Part shown: positions 44,080 through 52,672 of the stretch, piece by piece | Position numbering within the stretch: the stretch's first letter is position 1 | Layout: every line of letters begins with the position of its first letter | Source of the DNA: Herbidospora solisilvae | Lineage (GTDB): Bacteria; Actinomycetota; Actinomycetes; Streptosporangiales; Streptosporangiaceae | Length of the DNA stretch: 64,000 bases | Assembly: GCF_009901565.1 (NCBI RefSeq) | Contig: NZ_WXEW01000004.1 | Span: 558,001-622,000, forward strand | Direction of reading: 5' to 3' | The notes under the pieces: generated by a model | Told to the model about the DNA's origin: nothing | The model's database searches: none | What the model saw: only the letters and a program-made list of their open reading frames with translations | Translations under genes and position numbers: made by a program

Positions 44080-44116
44080 CGGTTCCACGCCTCGACTTGC
44101 GGGAGGCGTGGAACCG
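44080..44116. terminator. Bidirectional terminator between pectate lyase and aldehyde dehydrogenase
   Basis: CGGTTCCACGCCTC (44080-44093) pairs perfectly with GAGGCGTGGAACCG (44103-44116), loop 9, between convergent genes. Confidence 0.8.
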
Positions 44117-44129
44117 TCACCGGCATGCC

Positions 44130-45533
44130 CTACCCGGCCGACAGAACGCCGTCGACCCGGCGCGGGACGCCCAGCGGGTTGTCCTCGCGCAGTTCGAGCG
44201 GCAGCAGCGCGTCGGGCAGGTCCTGGTAGGCGACGGGGGTCTGCCAGCGCCGGATCGCCGTCGCGCCCACCGAGGTGTGCATCGGGGTGGTGCTGGCGGG
44301 CCACGGCCCGCCGTGGTGCATGGCCCACGTCACGGCGACGCCGGTCGGCCAGCCGTTCCAGATGACGCGGCCGGCCAGCCGGGCCAGCTCGGGCACCAGC
44401 GGGGCCGCCTCGACCGGATCGGCCGAGTGGACGGTGGCCGTCAGCGAGCCGGGCAGGTCGCGGAGCACCTCCGGGAGGTCGGAGATCTCCTTGTACGTCA
44501 CCACGATCGCCGACGGCCCGAAGGTCTCCTCGGCGAACTCGGGCAGGCCCATCGAGAAGGTGGTCAGGTCGGCGGTGTGCACCCTCGGCGCGACGGCGCC
44601 CTCGGCCGGGCCGGCCAGGCCGCGGGCCAGCTCGGTCAGGCGCCCGTCGAGCCGGGAGACGCCCGACTCGAAGCCCTCGCAGATGGCGGGGGTCAACATC
44701 GGGCCGCCGGTGGTGGCCGAGACGGCGGCCGTGATTGCCTTCAGCAGTTCGGCGTCGTCGGGCACGAACAGCAGGCCGGGGTTGGTGCAGAACTGCCCGA
44801 CCCCGAGGGTGAGGGAGGCGGCGAAGCCCTCGGCGAGGCGGACCGGGTCGGACAGGGCCGAGGGCAGCACGACCACCGGGTTCACGCTGCCCAGTTCGCC
44901 GTAGAACGGGATCGGGTCGGGCCGCTCGTCGATCAGCGCCTGGATCGCCTTCCCGCCGCGCAGCGAGCCGGTGAACCCGACGGCCGACACGAGCGGGTGC
45001 TGCACGAGCTCCCTGCCGGCGTCGAACCCCTCGACCAGCCCGAGCAGGTCGGGGTCGGGCAGGGCCGCGCGGATCACCTCGGCGACCCGCCGCGACAACA
45101 CCGGGTGCCCGGGGTGGGCCTTGACGACGACCGCGCAGCCCGCCGCCAGGGCGGAGGCCACGTCGCCGCCGGCGACCGAGAACGCGAAGGGGAAGTTGGA
45201 GGCGGCGAACACCCCGACCACACCGGGCACCGGCTGGAACATGCGCCGCACGTCGGGCCTGGGCGGGGTCGCCGACGGGTCGGCGTGGTCGATGATCGCC
45301 TCGACGTGCCCGCCGTCGCGCAGCACCCCGGCGAACAGCCGGAACTGGATCGCCGAGCGGGCGATCTCGCCGCGCAGCCGCACCTCGCCGAGCGAGGTCT
45401 CCTCGGCCGCGACCGGCCAGAGGTCGTCTTCGGCGGCCAGCAGCGCGTCGGCGACCCGGTCGAGCACGTCGGCGCGCTCGGCGGCCGGGCGGGTGCGCCA
45501 GACCTCCCCGGCACGGGCGGCTTCGTTGATCAT
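44130..45533 (-). CDS. 2-oxoglutarate semialdehyde (2,5-dioxovalerate) dehydrogenase
   Basis: A 467-residue aldehyde dehydrogenase of the NADP-using ketoglutarate semialdehyde class: FYGELGSVNPVV (catalytic Glu) and GQFCTNPGL (catalytic Cys). It lacks about 30-40 N-terminal residues seen in longer members. GGAGG lies seven bases before ATG 45533. It completes the route galacturonate to 2-oxoglutarate begun in the LacI operon, but has its own promoter on the opposite strand (TATAAA on the minus strand at 45565-45570). Confidence 0.9.
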   Translation of the reverse strand: MINEAARAGEVWRTRPAAERADVLDRVADALLAAEDDLWPVAAEETSLGEVRLRGEIARSAIQFRLFAGVLRDGGHVEAIIDHADPSATPPRPDVRRMFQPVPGVVGVFAASNFPFAFSVAGGDVASALAAGCAVVVKAHPGHPVLSRRVAEVIRAALPDPDLLGLVEGFDAGRELVQHPLVSAVGFTGSLRGGKAIQALIDERPDPIPFYGELGSVNPVVVLPSALSDPVRLAEGFAASLTLGVGQFCTNPGLLFVPDDAELLKAITAAVSATTGGPMLTPAICEGFESGVSRLDGRLTELARGLAGPAEGAVAPRVHTADLTTFSMGLPEFAEETFGPSAIVVTYKEISDLPEVLRDLPGSLTATVHSADPVEAAPLVPELARLAGRVIWNGWPTGVAVTWAMHHGGPWPASTTPMHTSVGATAIRRWQTPVAYQDLPDALLPLELREDNPLGVPRRVDGVLSAG

Positions 45534-45549
45534 CGAAATCCTCCGGTTT

Positions 45550-45570
45550 GTACTATGTAACATTTTTATA
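45550..45570 (-). promoter_or_regulatory. Promoter and weak IclR-like box before the semialdehyde dehydrogenase
   Basis: TATAAA on the minus strand (45565-45570) is a likely -10. The plus-strand stretch GTACTATGTAACATTTT (45550-45566) matches the first 12 positions of the IclR box at ten places but not the right half, so it is a weak candidate. Confidence 0.35.
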
Positions 45571-45599
45571 CAGGGAGCCGGAAAAATCTTCGGGGCGGG

Positions 45600-45628
45600 T
45601 TGTCGATTTCGCGAACCTCCGGTCGTCG
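45600..45628 (+). promoter_or_regulatory. ECF42-type promoter of the YciI-sigma operon
   Basis: TGTCGA (45601-45606) and CGTC (45624-45627), 17 bp apart, in the context TTGTCGATT...TCGTCGG. The same element with the same spacing lies before the pump gene (47241-47267). ECF42 promoters are described with a TGTCGA -35, so this fits autoregulation. Confidence 0.65.
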
Positions 45629-45668
45629 GATAGGCGAAGGTAACGAAAAAACGATCAAGGAGATCCCC

Positions 45669-46010
45669 ATGCCCCAGTACGCCGTCATCATCCACTCGCC
45701 CGCTCCGGCCGACCCGATGGACCTCACTCCCGACTACCTTGCCCTCCTGGAAGGCTACGGCCAGAAGGTGGCCGAACTGGGCGGCACCATCGTCACCGGC
45801 TTCGGCCTCCAGCCCAGCACCACCGCCACCTCGATCCGCGGCGACGTCGTCACCGACGGCCCGTTCACCGAGGCCAAGGAGGTCGTGGCCGGGTTCTTCA
45901 TCCTGGAGGCCCCCGACCTCGACGTGGCCCTGGCCGTCGCCAAGGCCAACCCGGCGTGCATCGACGGCGGCGTGGAAGTCCGCCCGCTGTTCACGCCGCC
46001 CGCCGAGTGA
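45669..46010 (+). CDS. YciI-related DGPF-domain protein
   Basis: A 113-residue protein with the DGPF motif at 63-66 (VVTDGPFTEAKE). DGPF proteins are the standard neighbours of ECF42 sigma factors; their role, perhaps enzyme or sensor, is unsettled. AAGGAG lies seven bases before ATG 45669, and the sigma gene begins five bases after its stop. Confidence 0.9.
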   Translation: MPQYAVIIHSPAPADPMDLTPDYLALLEGYGQKVAELGGTIVTGFGLQPSTTATSIRGDVVTDGPFTEAKEVVAGFFILEAPDLDVALAVAKANPACIDGGVEVRPLFTPPAE

Positions 46011-46014
46011 ACGG

Positions 46015-47277
46015 GTGAACGACGTCGAAGAGGCGGTCGCCGACGCGCACCGCCGTGAGTGGGCCTTCGTGCTCGCCGCGACGGCGCGCGTCACCGGCGA
46101 CCTCGACCTCGCCGAGGAATGTGTCCAGGACGCCTACATCGCCGCCCTGGACGCCTGGGCGCGCGACGGCGTCCCGAGGAAACCGGGCGCCTGGCTGACC
46201 CAGACGGCCAAACGCAAGGCGCTCGACCTGCTGCGCAGGGACAAGGTCTTCCGCGCGAAGATGCCCCTGCTCGTCGAACCGGACGCGGATATGAATGTGA
46301 CGACCGACGAAACGGACGAGATCCCCGACGACCGGCTCCGCCTGATCTTCACCTGCTGCCACCCGGCGCTCGCCCGCGAGGCCCAGGTGGCGCTGACCCT
46401 GCGGCTGGTGTGCGGCGTCGCCACGCCCGACATCTCCCGCGCCTTCCTGGTGTCCGAACCCACCATGGCCGCCCGGCTCACCCGGGCCAAGAAGAAGATC
46501 GCCGCGGCCCGCATCCCCTACCGGGTGCCCGCCGCGGCCGACCTGCCCGAGCGGCTCGACGCCGTGTTGTCGGTGATCCACCTTCTCTACACGACCGGCC
46601 ACACCGCCCCTTCGGGCGCCGACCTGGTCCGCGCCGACCTGGTCGAGCGCGCCGTCGCGCTGGCCCGCATGCTGCTGGCCCTCATGCCCGACGAGCCGGA
46701 GGTCCGCGGCCTGCTGGCGCTGCTGCTGCTCACCGACGCCCGGCGGGCGGCGCGGACCGACGCCCGGGGAAGGCTGGTCGTCCTGGAGGACCAGGACCGC
46801 TCGTTGTGGGACCGGGCCGCCGTCGCCGAGGGCCGCGACCTGGCCGTGGCCGCCTTCCGCACCGGCCGGGTGGGACGGTACGCCGTCCAGGCGGCCATCG
46901 CCTCGCTGCACGCCGTCGCCCCGAGCACCGAGGCGACCGACTGGAGGCAGGTGGTCGGGCTGTACGACGTCCTGCTGAGAATCTGGCCCTCCCCCGTGGT
47001 GGCCCTGAACCGGGCGGTCGCGGTCGCCATGGTCGACGGCCCGGAGAAGGCTCTGGAGGAGGTCGACCTGCTCGCCACCGACGACCGGCTGGCCGGATAC
47101 CACTACCTTCCGGCGGTCCGGGCCGACCTGCTGCGCCGCCTGTCGCGCTTCGGCCAGGCCGCCGACGCCTACCGCGCCGCCGTCGCGCTGGCCGACAACG
47201 ACGCCGAAAGGGAATTCCTCGAAATCCGTCTCGCCGAGGTTGTCGATTCGGCGGAGGGGCGTTCGTCGGGAGGGTAG
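46015..47277 (+). CDS. ECF sigma factor, ECF42 group, with long C-terminal extension
   Basis: A 420-residue sigma factor: region 2 at about 1-75 (DLDLAEECVQDAYIAALDAW), region 4 at about 105-165 (LTLRLVCGVATPDISRAFLV), then a helical TPR-like extension (170-420; SPVVALNRAVAVAMVDGPE). ECF42 factors have no classical anti-sigma and are controlled through this extension. The start is GTG 46015. The sigma gene probably drives its own operon and the pump gene downstream. Confidence 0.9.
   Translation: MNDVEEAVADAHRREWAFVLAATARVTGDLDLAEECVQDAYIAALDAWARDGVPRKPGAWLTQTAKRKALDLLRRDKVFRAKMPLLVEPDADMNVTTDETDEIPDDRLRLIFTCCHPALAREAQVALTLRLVCGVATPDISRAFLVSEPTMAARLTRAKKKIAAARIPYRVPAAADLPERLDAVLSVIHLLYTTGHTAPSGADLVRADLVERAVALARMLLALMPDEPEVRGLLALLLLTDARRAARTDARGRLVVLEDQDRSLWDRAAVAEGRDLAVAAFRTGRVGRYAVQAAIASLHAVAPSTEATDWRQVVGLYDVLLRIWPSPVVALNRAVAVAMVDGPEKALEEVDLLATDDRLAGYHYLPAVRADLLRRLSRFGQAADAYRAAVALADNDAEREFLEIRLAEVVDSAEGRSSGG
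47240..47268 (+). promoter_or_regulatory. Second ECF42-type promoter, before the DHA2 pump
   Basis: TGTCGA (47241-47246) and CGTC (47264-47267), 17 bp apart, embedded in the last codons of the sigma gene and 32 bases before the pump start. It is the twin of the element at 45601-45627. Confidence 0.65.
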
Positions 47278-47298
47278 ACGAGAAGAAGGAGACCCCCG

Positions 47299-48807
47299 AT
47301 GAAGGCGACCCGCCGCGAATGGCTCGGCCTGACGGTCCTGGCCCTGCCGACGCTGCTGATGTCACTCGACGTCAGCGTGCTCTACCTGGCGCTCCCCCAC
47401 CTCAGCCGCGACCTCGGGGTCAGCGGCACCGAGCAGCTCTGGATCCTGGACGTCTACTCGTTCATGCTCGCCGGGTTCCTGGTCACCATGGGCACCCTCG
47501 GCGACCGGATCGGCCGCCGGAGGCTGCTGCTGATCGGCGCGGCGGCCTTCGGGCTCTGCTCGGTGGCGGCGGCCTACGCGAGCAGCCCGGAGATGCTCAT
47601 CGCGGCCCGCGCGCTGCTCGGCGTGGCCGGGGCGACGCTGATGCCGTCGACGATGGCCCTGATCAGGAACATGTTCCGCGACCCGAAGGAGATGGCCGCC
47701 GCGATCGGCGTCTGGTTCTCCTGCTTCATGGGCGGCATGACCCTCGGCCCGCTGGTCGGCGGCGCGCTGCTCGACCACTTCTGGTGGGGGTCGGCGTTCC
47801 TGCTCGGCGTGCCGGTGATGGTGCTGCTGCTGGTGGTCGGCCCGGTCCTGCTGCCCGAACACCGCGCCCCGCAGGCCGGCCGCCTCGACCTGACCAGCGT
47901 CGCCCTGTCGCTGGCCGCGATCCTCCCGGTCGTCTTCGGCCTGAAGGAGATCGCCCGGACCGGCGTGAGCGCCGCCTCCCTGGCCGCGGTCGCCGCGGGG
48001 CTCCTCGCGGGATTCGCCTTCGTACGCCGCCAGGGACGCCTCACCAGCCCGCTGCTCGACCTGAAACTCTTCCTGAACCGCTCGTTCGGCAGCGCCCTCG
48101 GCACCTCGCTCGCCCTCGGCGTGGTGATGGCCGGCATCACCCTCGTCACCTCGCTCTACCTGCAGAGCGTCGCCGGCCTGTCGCCGCTCGAGGCCGGGAT
48201 GTGGATGATCCCGCAGGCCGTCGCGATGGCCGCCGGCATGACGATCGCGCCCCGCCTGGCCGCCCGCGTGCGGCCCGCCCACCTGATGGCGGCCGGGCTG
48301 CTGGTGGCGGCCGCGGGCATGTTCGTCCAGACGCAGACCAGCGTGGCGACCGTGGTCGTCGGCCTGTCGCTGGCCGGGATCGGCATCGCCCCCACCATGG
48401 CCCTGACGATGAACCTGATCATGGCCTCGGCCCCGCCGGAGAAAGCCGGTTCGGCGGCGTCCCTGTCGGAGACCGGCGGCGAGTTCGGCGTCGCCATGGG
48501 CATCGCCACCCTGGGCAGCCTGGCCACCTACGTCTACCGCTCGTCGATCACCGTCTCCGACGAGCAGGCCCGCCAGGGCATCACCGAGGCCGCGCTCGCC
48601 GCGCAGCGCATCGGCGGGGCCGCCGGCGAGCAGGTGCTGGAGGCGGCCCGCGCGGCCTTCACCTCGGGCCTGGTCGTGGTGGCCGGGACGGGCACCGTGG
48701 TCTTCGCCGCCCTGGCCGTGCTGGTCGGCGTGGCCTTCCGGCACCTGCCCGCCATGAGCGCGCCGGCCGCCGAGGAGGAGCAGGCGCGGGAGCTCGTCAG
48801 CGTGTGA
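47299..48807 (+). CDS. DHA2-family MFS drug exporter (EmrB/QacA type), ECF42-linked
   Basis: A 502-residue, 14-helix proton-driven exporter: LWILDVYSFMLAGFLVTMG, GDRIGRRRLL (motif A), ARALLGVAGATLMPSTM (motif C region). It follows the sigma gene and has an ECF42-type promoter, so the pair may sense and expel a toxic compound. Its closest relative in the window is the pump at 52673-54235. The 3' end overlaps the convergent DUF402 gene by 11 bases. Confidence 0.92.
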   Translation: MKATRREWLGLTVLALPTLLMSLDVSVLYLALPHLSRDLGVSGTEQLWILDVYSFMLAGFLVTMGTLGDRIGRRRLLLIGAAAFGLCSVAAAYASSPEMLIAARALLGVAGATLMPSTMALIRNMFRDPKEMAAAIGVWFSCFMGGMTLGPLVGGALLDHFWWGSAFLLGVPVMVLLLVVGPVLLPEHRAPQAGRLDLTSVALSLAAILPVVFGLKEIARTGVSAASLAAVAAGLLAGFAFVRRQGRLTSPLLDLKLFLNRSFGSALGTSLALGVVMAGITLVTSLYLQSVAGLSPLEAGMWMIPQAVAMAAGMTIAPRLAARVRPAHLMAAGLLVAAAGMFVQTQTSVATVVVGLSLAGIGIAPTMALTMNLIMASAPPEKAGSAASLSETGGEFGVAMGIATLGSLATYVYRSSITVSDEQARQGITEAALAAQRIGGAAGEQVLEAARAAFTSGLVVVAGTGTVVFAALAVLVGVAFRHLPAMSAPAAEEEQARELVSV

Positions 48808-49309
48808 CGAGCCCCTCCAGCTTGTCGAGCCAGCCCCGATGGACGCGCCCGAAAGGCTCCCGCCTCTCGGTGACCGCGTCCATCAGCCATTCGGCGGCGC
48901 GTTCGGCCTGCTCGACGACGTCGGGCGGGTAACCGAACCGCACCTGGTGCTCCTGGAACTCGTCGGCGTCGTCGAGGAAGATGCGCCCGTCGGTCTTGCG
49001 GATCACGTCGAGGTCGAGGTCGATCATCGTGATGTCGACGTCGGAGACGACCGGGACGGTGGTCACGTCGACGTAGACCTCGGTCTGGTGGGGGTAGGCG
49101 TTGAACGAGGCCGTCCACCAGGCGTTCCGCGGGAACAGCATGACGAACGGGAAGTCGTAGACGAACTTCGGCTCGTGCCCCTTGCGGCCCACGATGCCCT
49201 TGCGGTGGCCGGTCCAGACGCCGTGCTCGTCTTCGCCGAGGAGGACGCCGGGGAAGTTCCAGTGGAGGGATTCGTCGTACTTGCGGTAAACGATCGCCAG
49301 GTCCGTCAC
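48797..49309 (-). CDS. DUF402-family protein
   Basis: A 170-residue DUF402 protein (WWTASFNAYPHQTEVYVDVT, MIDLDLDVIRKTDGRIFLDD, DEFQEHQVRFGYP). Related proteins such as FomD and Ntdp hydrolyse nucleotide phosphates or CMP-linked intermediates with divalent metal; the Asp/Glu-rich stretch fits. GTG 49309 is chosen as the family start. It is divergent from the BTAD regulator by 40 bp. The substrate is unknown. Confidence 0.78.
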   Translation of the reverse strand: MTDLAIVYRKYDESLHWNFPGVLLGEDEHGVWTGHRKGIVGRKGHEPKFVYDFPFVMLFPRNAWWTASFNAYPHQTEVYVDVTTVPVVSDVDITMIDLDLDVIRKTDGRIFLDDADEFQEHQVRFGYPPDVVEQAERAAEWLMDAVTERREPFGRVHRGWLDKLEGLVTR

Positions 49310-49349
49310 GCCATCCGACCCTAACGGAAGGTGCGACAGAATCGGAGGT

Positions 49350-52300
49350 ATGCGTTTCGGCATTCTGGGCCCCCTCGACGTGCGCCGCGACGACGGCACC
49401 CCCGTCGAGCTCACCGGCCCGCGCGGACGCACCCTCCTCGCCACCCTCGCCCTCGACGCCGGCAAGGTCGTCCCCGCCTCCCGCCTCATCGACGTCCTCT
49501 ACGGCGCCACGCCCCCCGCCGGGGCCGCCAACGCGCTCCAGGCCCAGGTCAGCCGGCTCCGCACCGCGCTGGGCGGCCACATCGCCCACACCCCCGCGGG
49601 CTACCGCCTCGACACCGACCCCGGCGACGTCGACGCCCTCCGCTTCGAGCGCCTGACGGCCGAACGCCGCTTCGCCGAGGCGCTGGCGTTGTGGCGCGGC
49701 CCGGCCCTCGACGGCCTGCCGGAGACGCTGCACGGCGCCGCCGCCCGCCTGACCGAACTCCACCTGACCGCCTACCTGGGCCTGCTCGACACCGAGCCGG
49801 CCACCCCCGCCCTGCTGACCGGGACCGGTTCCGTCCCGGGCCTGCCCGAGATGATCAGCCGCCACCCGCTGCACGAGGGCCTGCGGGCCCGCCACATCCG
49901 GCTCCTGGCCGCCGTGGGCCGCCCCGCCGAGGCGCTGGCCGCCTACGAGGAGGCCCGCCGCCTCCTCGACGAGGAACTCGGCACGATTCCGTCGGCGGAG
50001 CTGACGGCGGCCCACCTGTCGGTGCTGCGCGGTGACGACCCAGCGGCGGCGCCGGGACCAGCGGCACGACCGGTCCGAGCGGCCCCCGGCCACGACACGT
50101 CCGGCCGTTCCACCGCCGAGGAGCCGCGCCCGTCCCCGCCTGGCGCGGCATCTCGTGACACCACGCCCGAGCGTGTCGGGGTGCCCGTGCAGTTCACCGC
50201 GCTGGTCGGCCGGGAGGCCGAGCTCGCCGCCATCCGGGAGATGATGTCCGCCGCCCGGCTGGTCACCCTGACCGGCCCCGGCGGCACCGGCAAGACGCGG
50301 CTGGCCGCCGAGGCGTGCGCGCACGCCCCCGCCCCCGTCTACTTCGTCGAGCTCGCCCCGATGGCCGACGCCGCCGAGCTGCCGCAGGCCGTGCTCAGCA
50401 CGCTCGGCCTGCGGGAGGGACGGCTGCTCAAGCAGGGCGCGCAGCCCGTAGCCGACCCGGTCGACCGCATCGTGGCCGGGATCGGCGACCGCCCCATGCT
50501 CATCGTGCTCGACAACTGCGAGCACCTCGTCGAGGCCGCCGCCGGGTTCGCCGGACGGCTGCTGGCCGCCTGCCCGGGGCTGCGGATCTTGGCCACCAGC
50601 CGCGAGCCCCTCGCCATCGCCGCCGAGCGGCTCTGCCCGATCCCGCCGCTGGCCCTCCCGCCGTCGGGGGTCGATCCCGCCGACGCCCTCTCCTATCCCT
50701 CGGTACGCCTGTTCGCCGAGCGCGCCGCCGCCGTGCGACCGGGCTTCTGGGAGTCGGCCCACCCCGGCGAACTCGACGCCGTCATCAGGATCTGCCGCGC
50801 CCTCGACGGGCTGCCGCTCGCGATCGAGCTCGCCGCGGCCCGGGTCCGCACCCTGCCCGTGACCGACATCGCCGACGCCACCGACCCGTTCGCGGTGCTG
50901 GCGCGCGGGAGCCGGACCGCCGAACCCCGGCACCGCACCCTGCGCGCCGTCATCGCCTGGAGCTGGGACCTGCTCGACGACGACGAACGCACGCTCGCCC
51001 GCCGCCTGACCGTCTTCCGGGGCGGCGCGACGCTCAAGGCGGCGCAGGAGGTCTGCGGGCTGCCCCGGCACGACGTGCTCGACCTGCTCGCGGGCCTGAC
51101 CGACAAGTCGCTCATCGAGGTCGCCGGCACCCACTACCGCATGCTCGACACCATCCGGGCGTTCTGCGCCGAACAACTCGCCGAAGCGGGCGAGGAGGAG
51201 CGGTTCCGGCAGGCCCACGCCGCCTGGTTCCGCGACTTCGCGCTGGCCGCCGACCCCCACCTGCGCACCGGCGACCAGCTCGAATGGCTGCGCCGCATGG
51301 ACGCCGACCACGAGAACATGCTGGCCGCCCTCCGCCACGCCCCTCCGGCCGACGCGCTGCTGCTCTACTCCGGCCTGACCGGCTACTGGTGGCTGCGCGG
51401 CCTGCGCAGCGAGTCGATCGCCTCCGCCCTCGAACTCCTGGCCCGGCTCGGCCCGCAGCCCGAGATGTCCGAGGAGTTCGCGGTGTGCGTGCTGAGCGCC
51501 GTCGTCGGCGGCGTCGCCGACCCCGTGCTGCGCGCCCACCTCGACCGTGTCGGCGACTGGCTCGACGGCTTCCGGGCGCCGCACCGGCAGCCGCTGCTCT
51601 GGGTGCTCTGGTCACAGGCCGTGGGCCCGCCCGATCCGGCGGCGGCCGACGACCTGATCGCCGTCCAGGCCACCTTCGAGCTCGACCCGTGGACCCGCTC
51701 CCTGTCGCGGTTCGGCTGGGGCCTGCTGGCCCTGTTCGAGGGCGACCACGTGCGGGCGGAGGAGAACCTCCTCCCGGCCCTGGCCGGGTTCACCACGATC
51801 GGCGACCGCTGGGGCATGTCGATGACGACGACCGGCCTGGCCGAGATCGCCGAGTGGACCGGCCGCCGCGCCGAGGCCCTCGACCTCATCGACCGGTCCC
51901 TCGGCCTCCTCCAGACGCTCGGCACCACCGTCGACATCGCCGAGCTGCTGTGCCGCCGGGCCCAGAACCGGCTCGTGTTGTCCGAACGCTCGGGCCCGGC
52001 CCTGCACGCCGAGGTCCACGCCGAGGTGCACGCCGACTTCACCCGCGCCGCCGACCTGGCCCGCGAGGCCGGCGCGGTCGAGATGATCGGCCGGGCCCAC
52101 ATCGGCCTGGCCGACCTGGCCCGCCTCCACGGCTCCCTCGACGAGGCCCGCGAACTGGCCGAACAGGTCCTGGCCGAATGCGGCGGCGACTGGTTCAGCC
52201 TCGACGAGATCCGCGTCGCCGCCAACCTCACCCTGGGCTGGATCTCCTACGCCGAAGGCGACCCCGACCGCACCGAACACCACCACCGCCAGGCCCTGTC

Positions 52301-52586
52301 GTCGGTGTACGTCCAGCGCAACCGCCTCCAGGCCGCCCGCGTGACCGAGGGCCTGGCCGGCGCGGTCTTCCTCCGCGACGACCCGGCGGGCGCGGCGGCC
52401 CTCCTCGGCATCAGCACCGCCCTGCGCGAGGGCCTGCCCAGCGACGAACCCGACCCGATCCGCCTGGCCGCCCGCTGCCGCGCCGTGCTCGGCGAGGCCA
52501 CCTATGCCGCCGCCCACGCGAGGGGCCTGGCGATGCCGAAGGACCGGCTCATCCCGGTCGTGCTGGAACTCGCCCCGCCCGGCTGA
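49350..52586 (+). CDS. BTAD/SARP-type transcriptional regulator with NB-ARC ATPase and TPR-like domains (AfsR-like)
   Basis: A 1078-residue regulator. A winged DNA-binding domain (1-90), a BTAD domain (95-228), a Pro-rich linker, then a signal-transduction ATPase with Walker A GPGGTGKTR (309-317) and LIVLDNCEHLVEAAA, and long TPR-like helices to the end. SARP proteins bind 7-base direct repeats at 11-bp spacing, and such an array lies right after this gene, before the pump. ATG 49350 has GGAGG unusually close (one base). Control by ligand or ATP state is inferred from the domains. Confidence 0.9.
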   Translation: MRFGILGPLDVRRDDGTPVELTGPRGRTLLATLALDAGKVVPASRLIDVLYGATPPAGAANALQAQVSRLRTALGGHIAHTPAGYRLDTDPGDVDALRFERLTAERRFAEALALWRGPALDGLPETLHGAAARLTELHLTAYLGLLDTEPATPALLTGTGSVPGLPEMISRHPLHEGLRARHIRLLAAVGRPAEALAAYEEARRLLDEELGTIPSAELTAAHLSVLRGDDPAAAPGPAARPVRAAPGHDTSGRSTAEEPRPSPPGAASRDTTPERVGVPVQFTALVGREAELAAIREMMSAARLVTLTGPGGTGKTRLAAEACAHAPAPVYFVELAPMADAAELPQAVLSTLGLREGRLLKQGAQPVADPVDRIVAGIGDRPMLIVLDNCEHLVEAAAGFAGRLLAACPGLRILATSREPLAIAAERLCPIPPLALPPSGVDPADALSYPSVRLFAERAAAVRPGFWESAHPGELDAVIRICRALDGLPLAIELAAARVRTLPVTDIADATDPFAVLARGSRTAEPRHRTLRAVIAWSWDLLDDDERTLARRLTVFRGGATLKAAQEVCGLPRHDVLDLLAGLTDKSLIEVAGTHYRMLDTIRAFCAEQLAEAGEEERFRQAHAAWFRDFALAADPHLRTGDQLEWLRRMDADHENMLAALRHAPPADALLLYSGLTGYWWLRGLRSESIASALELLARLGPQPEMSEEFAVCVLSAVVGGVADPVLRAHLDRVGDWLDGFRAPHRQPLLWVLWSQAVGPPDPAAADDLIAVQATFELDPWTRSLSRFGWGLLALFEGDHVRAEENLLPALAGFTTIGDRWGMSMTTTGLAEIAEWTGRRAEALDLIDRSLGLLQTLGTTVDIAELLCRRAQNRLVLSERSGPALHAEVHAEVHADFTRAADLAREAGAVEMIGRAHIGLADLARLHGSLDEARELAEQVLAECGGDWFSLDEIRVAANLTLGWISYAEGDPDRTEHHHRQALSSVYVQRNRLQAARVTEGLAGAVFLRDDPAGAAALLGISTALREGLPSDEPDPIRLAARCRAVLGEATYAAAHARGLAMPKDRLIPVVLELAPPG

Positions 52587-52592
52587 GCGGGC

Positions 52593-52666
52593 GTCAGCGA
52601 CCGGTCAGCGTGCCGTCAGCGGCGTCAGCGGGTGGTCAGCCGCAGGTCAGCGGCCCGGCCCACCCT
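52593..52666 (+). promoter_or_regulatory. Six SARP-type heptamers and -10 before the second pump
   Basis: GTCAGCG (one copy GTCAGCC) at 52593, 52604, 52615, 52624, 52635 and 52646. Spacing is 11, 11, 9, 11, 11: two triplets with 11-bp period. The last heptamer ends eight bp before CACCCT (52661-52666), a -10 candidate, which is seven bases before the ATG at 52673. This is the standard SARP promoter layout. No ribosome site is present, implying a leaderless mRNA. Confidence 0.8.
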
Positions 52667-52672
52667 GATGTC

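Noticed and set aside
45550-45566. A full IclR box before the semialdehyde dehydrogenase
   Set aside because: Only the left two thirds match; I keep it as a weak candidate and do not count it in the regulon.
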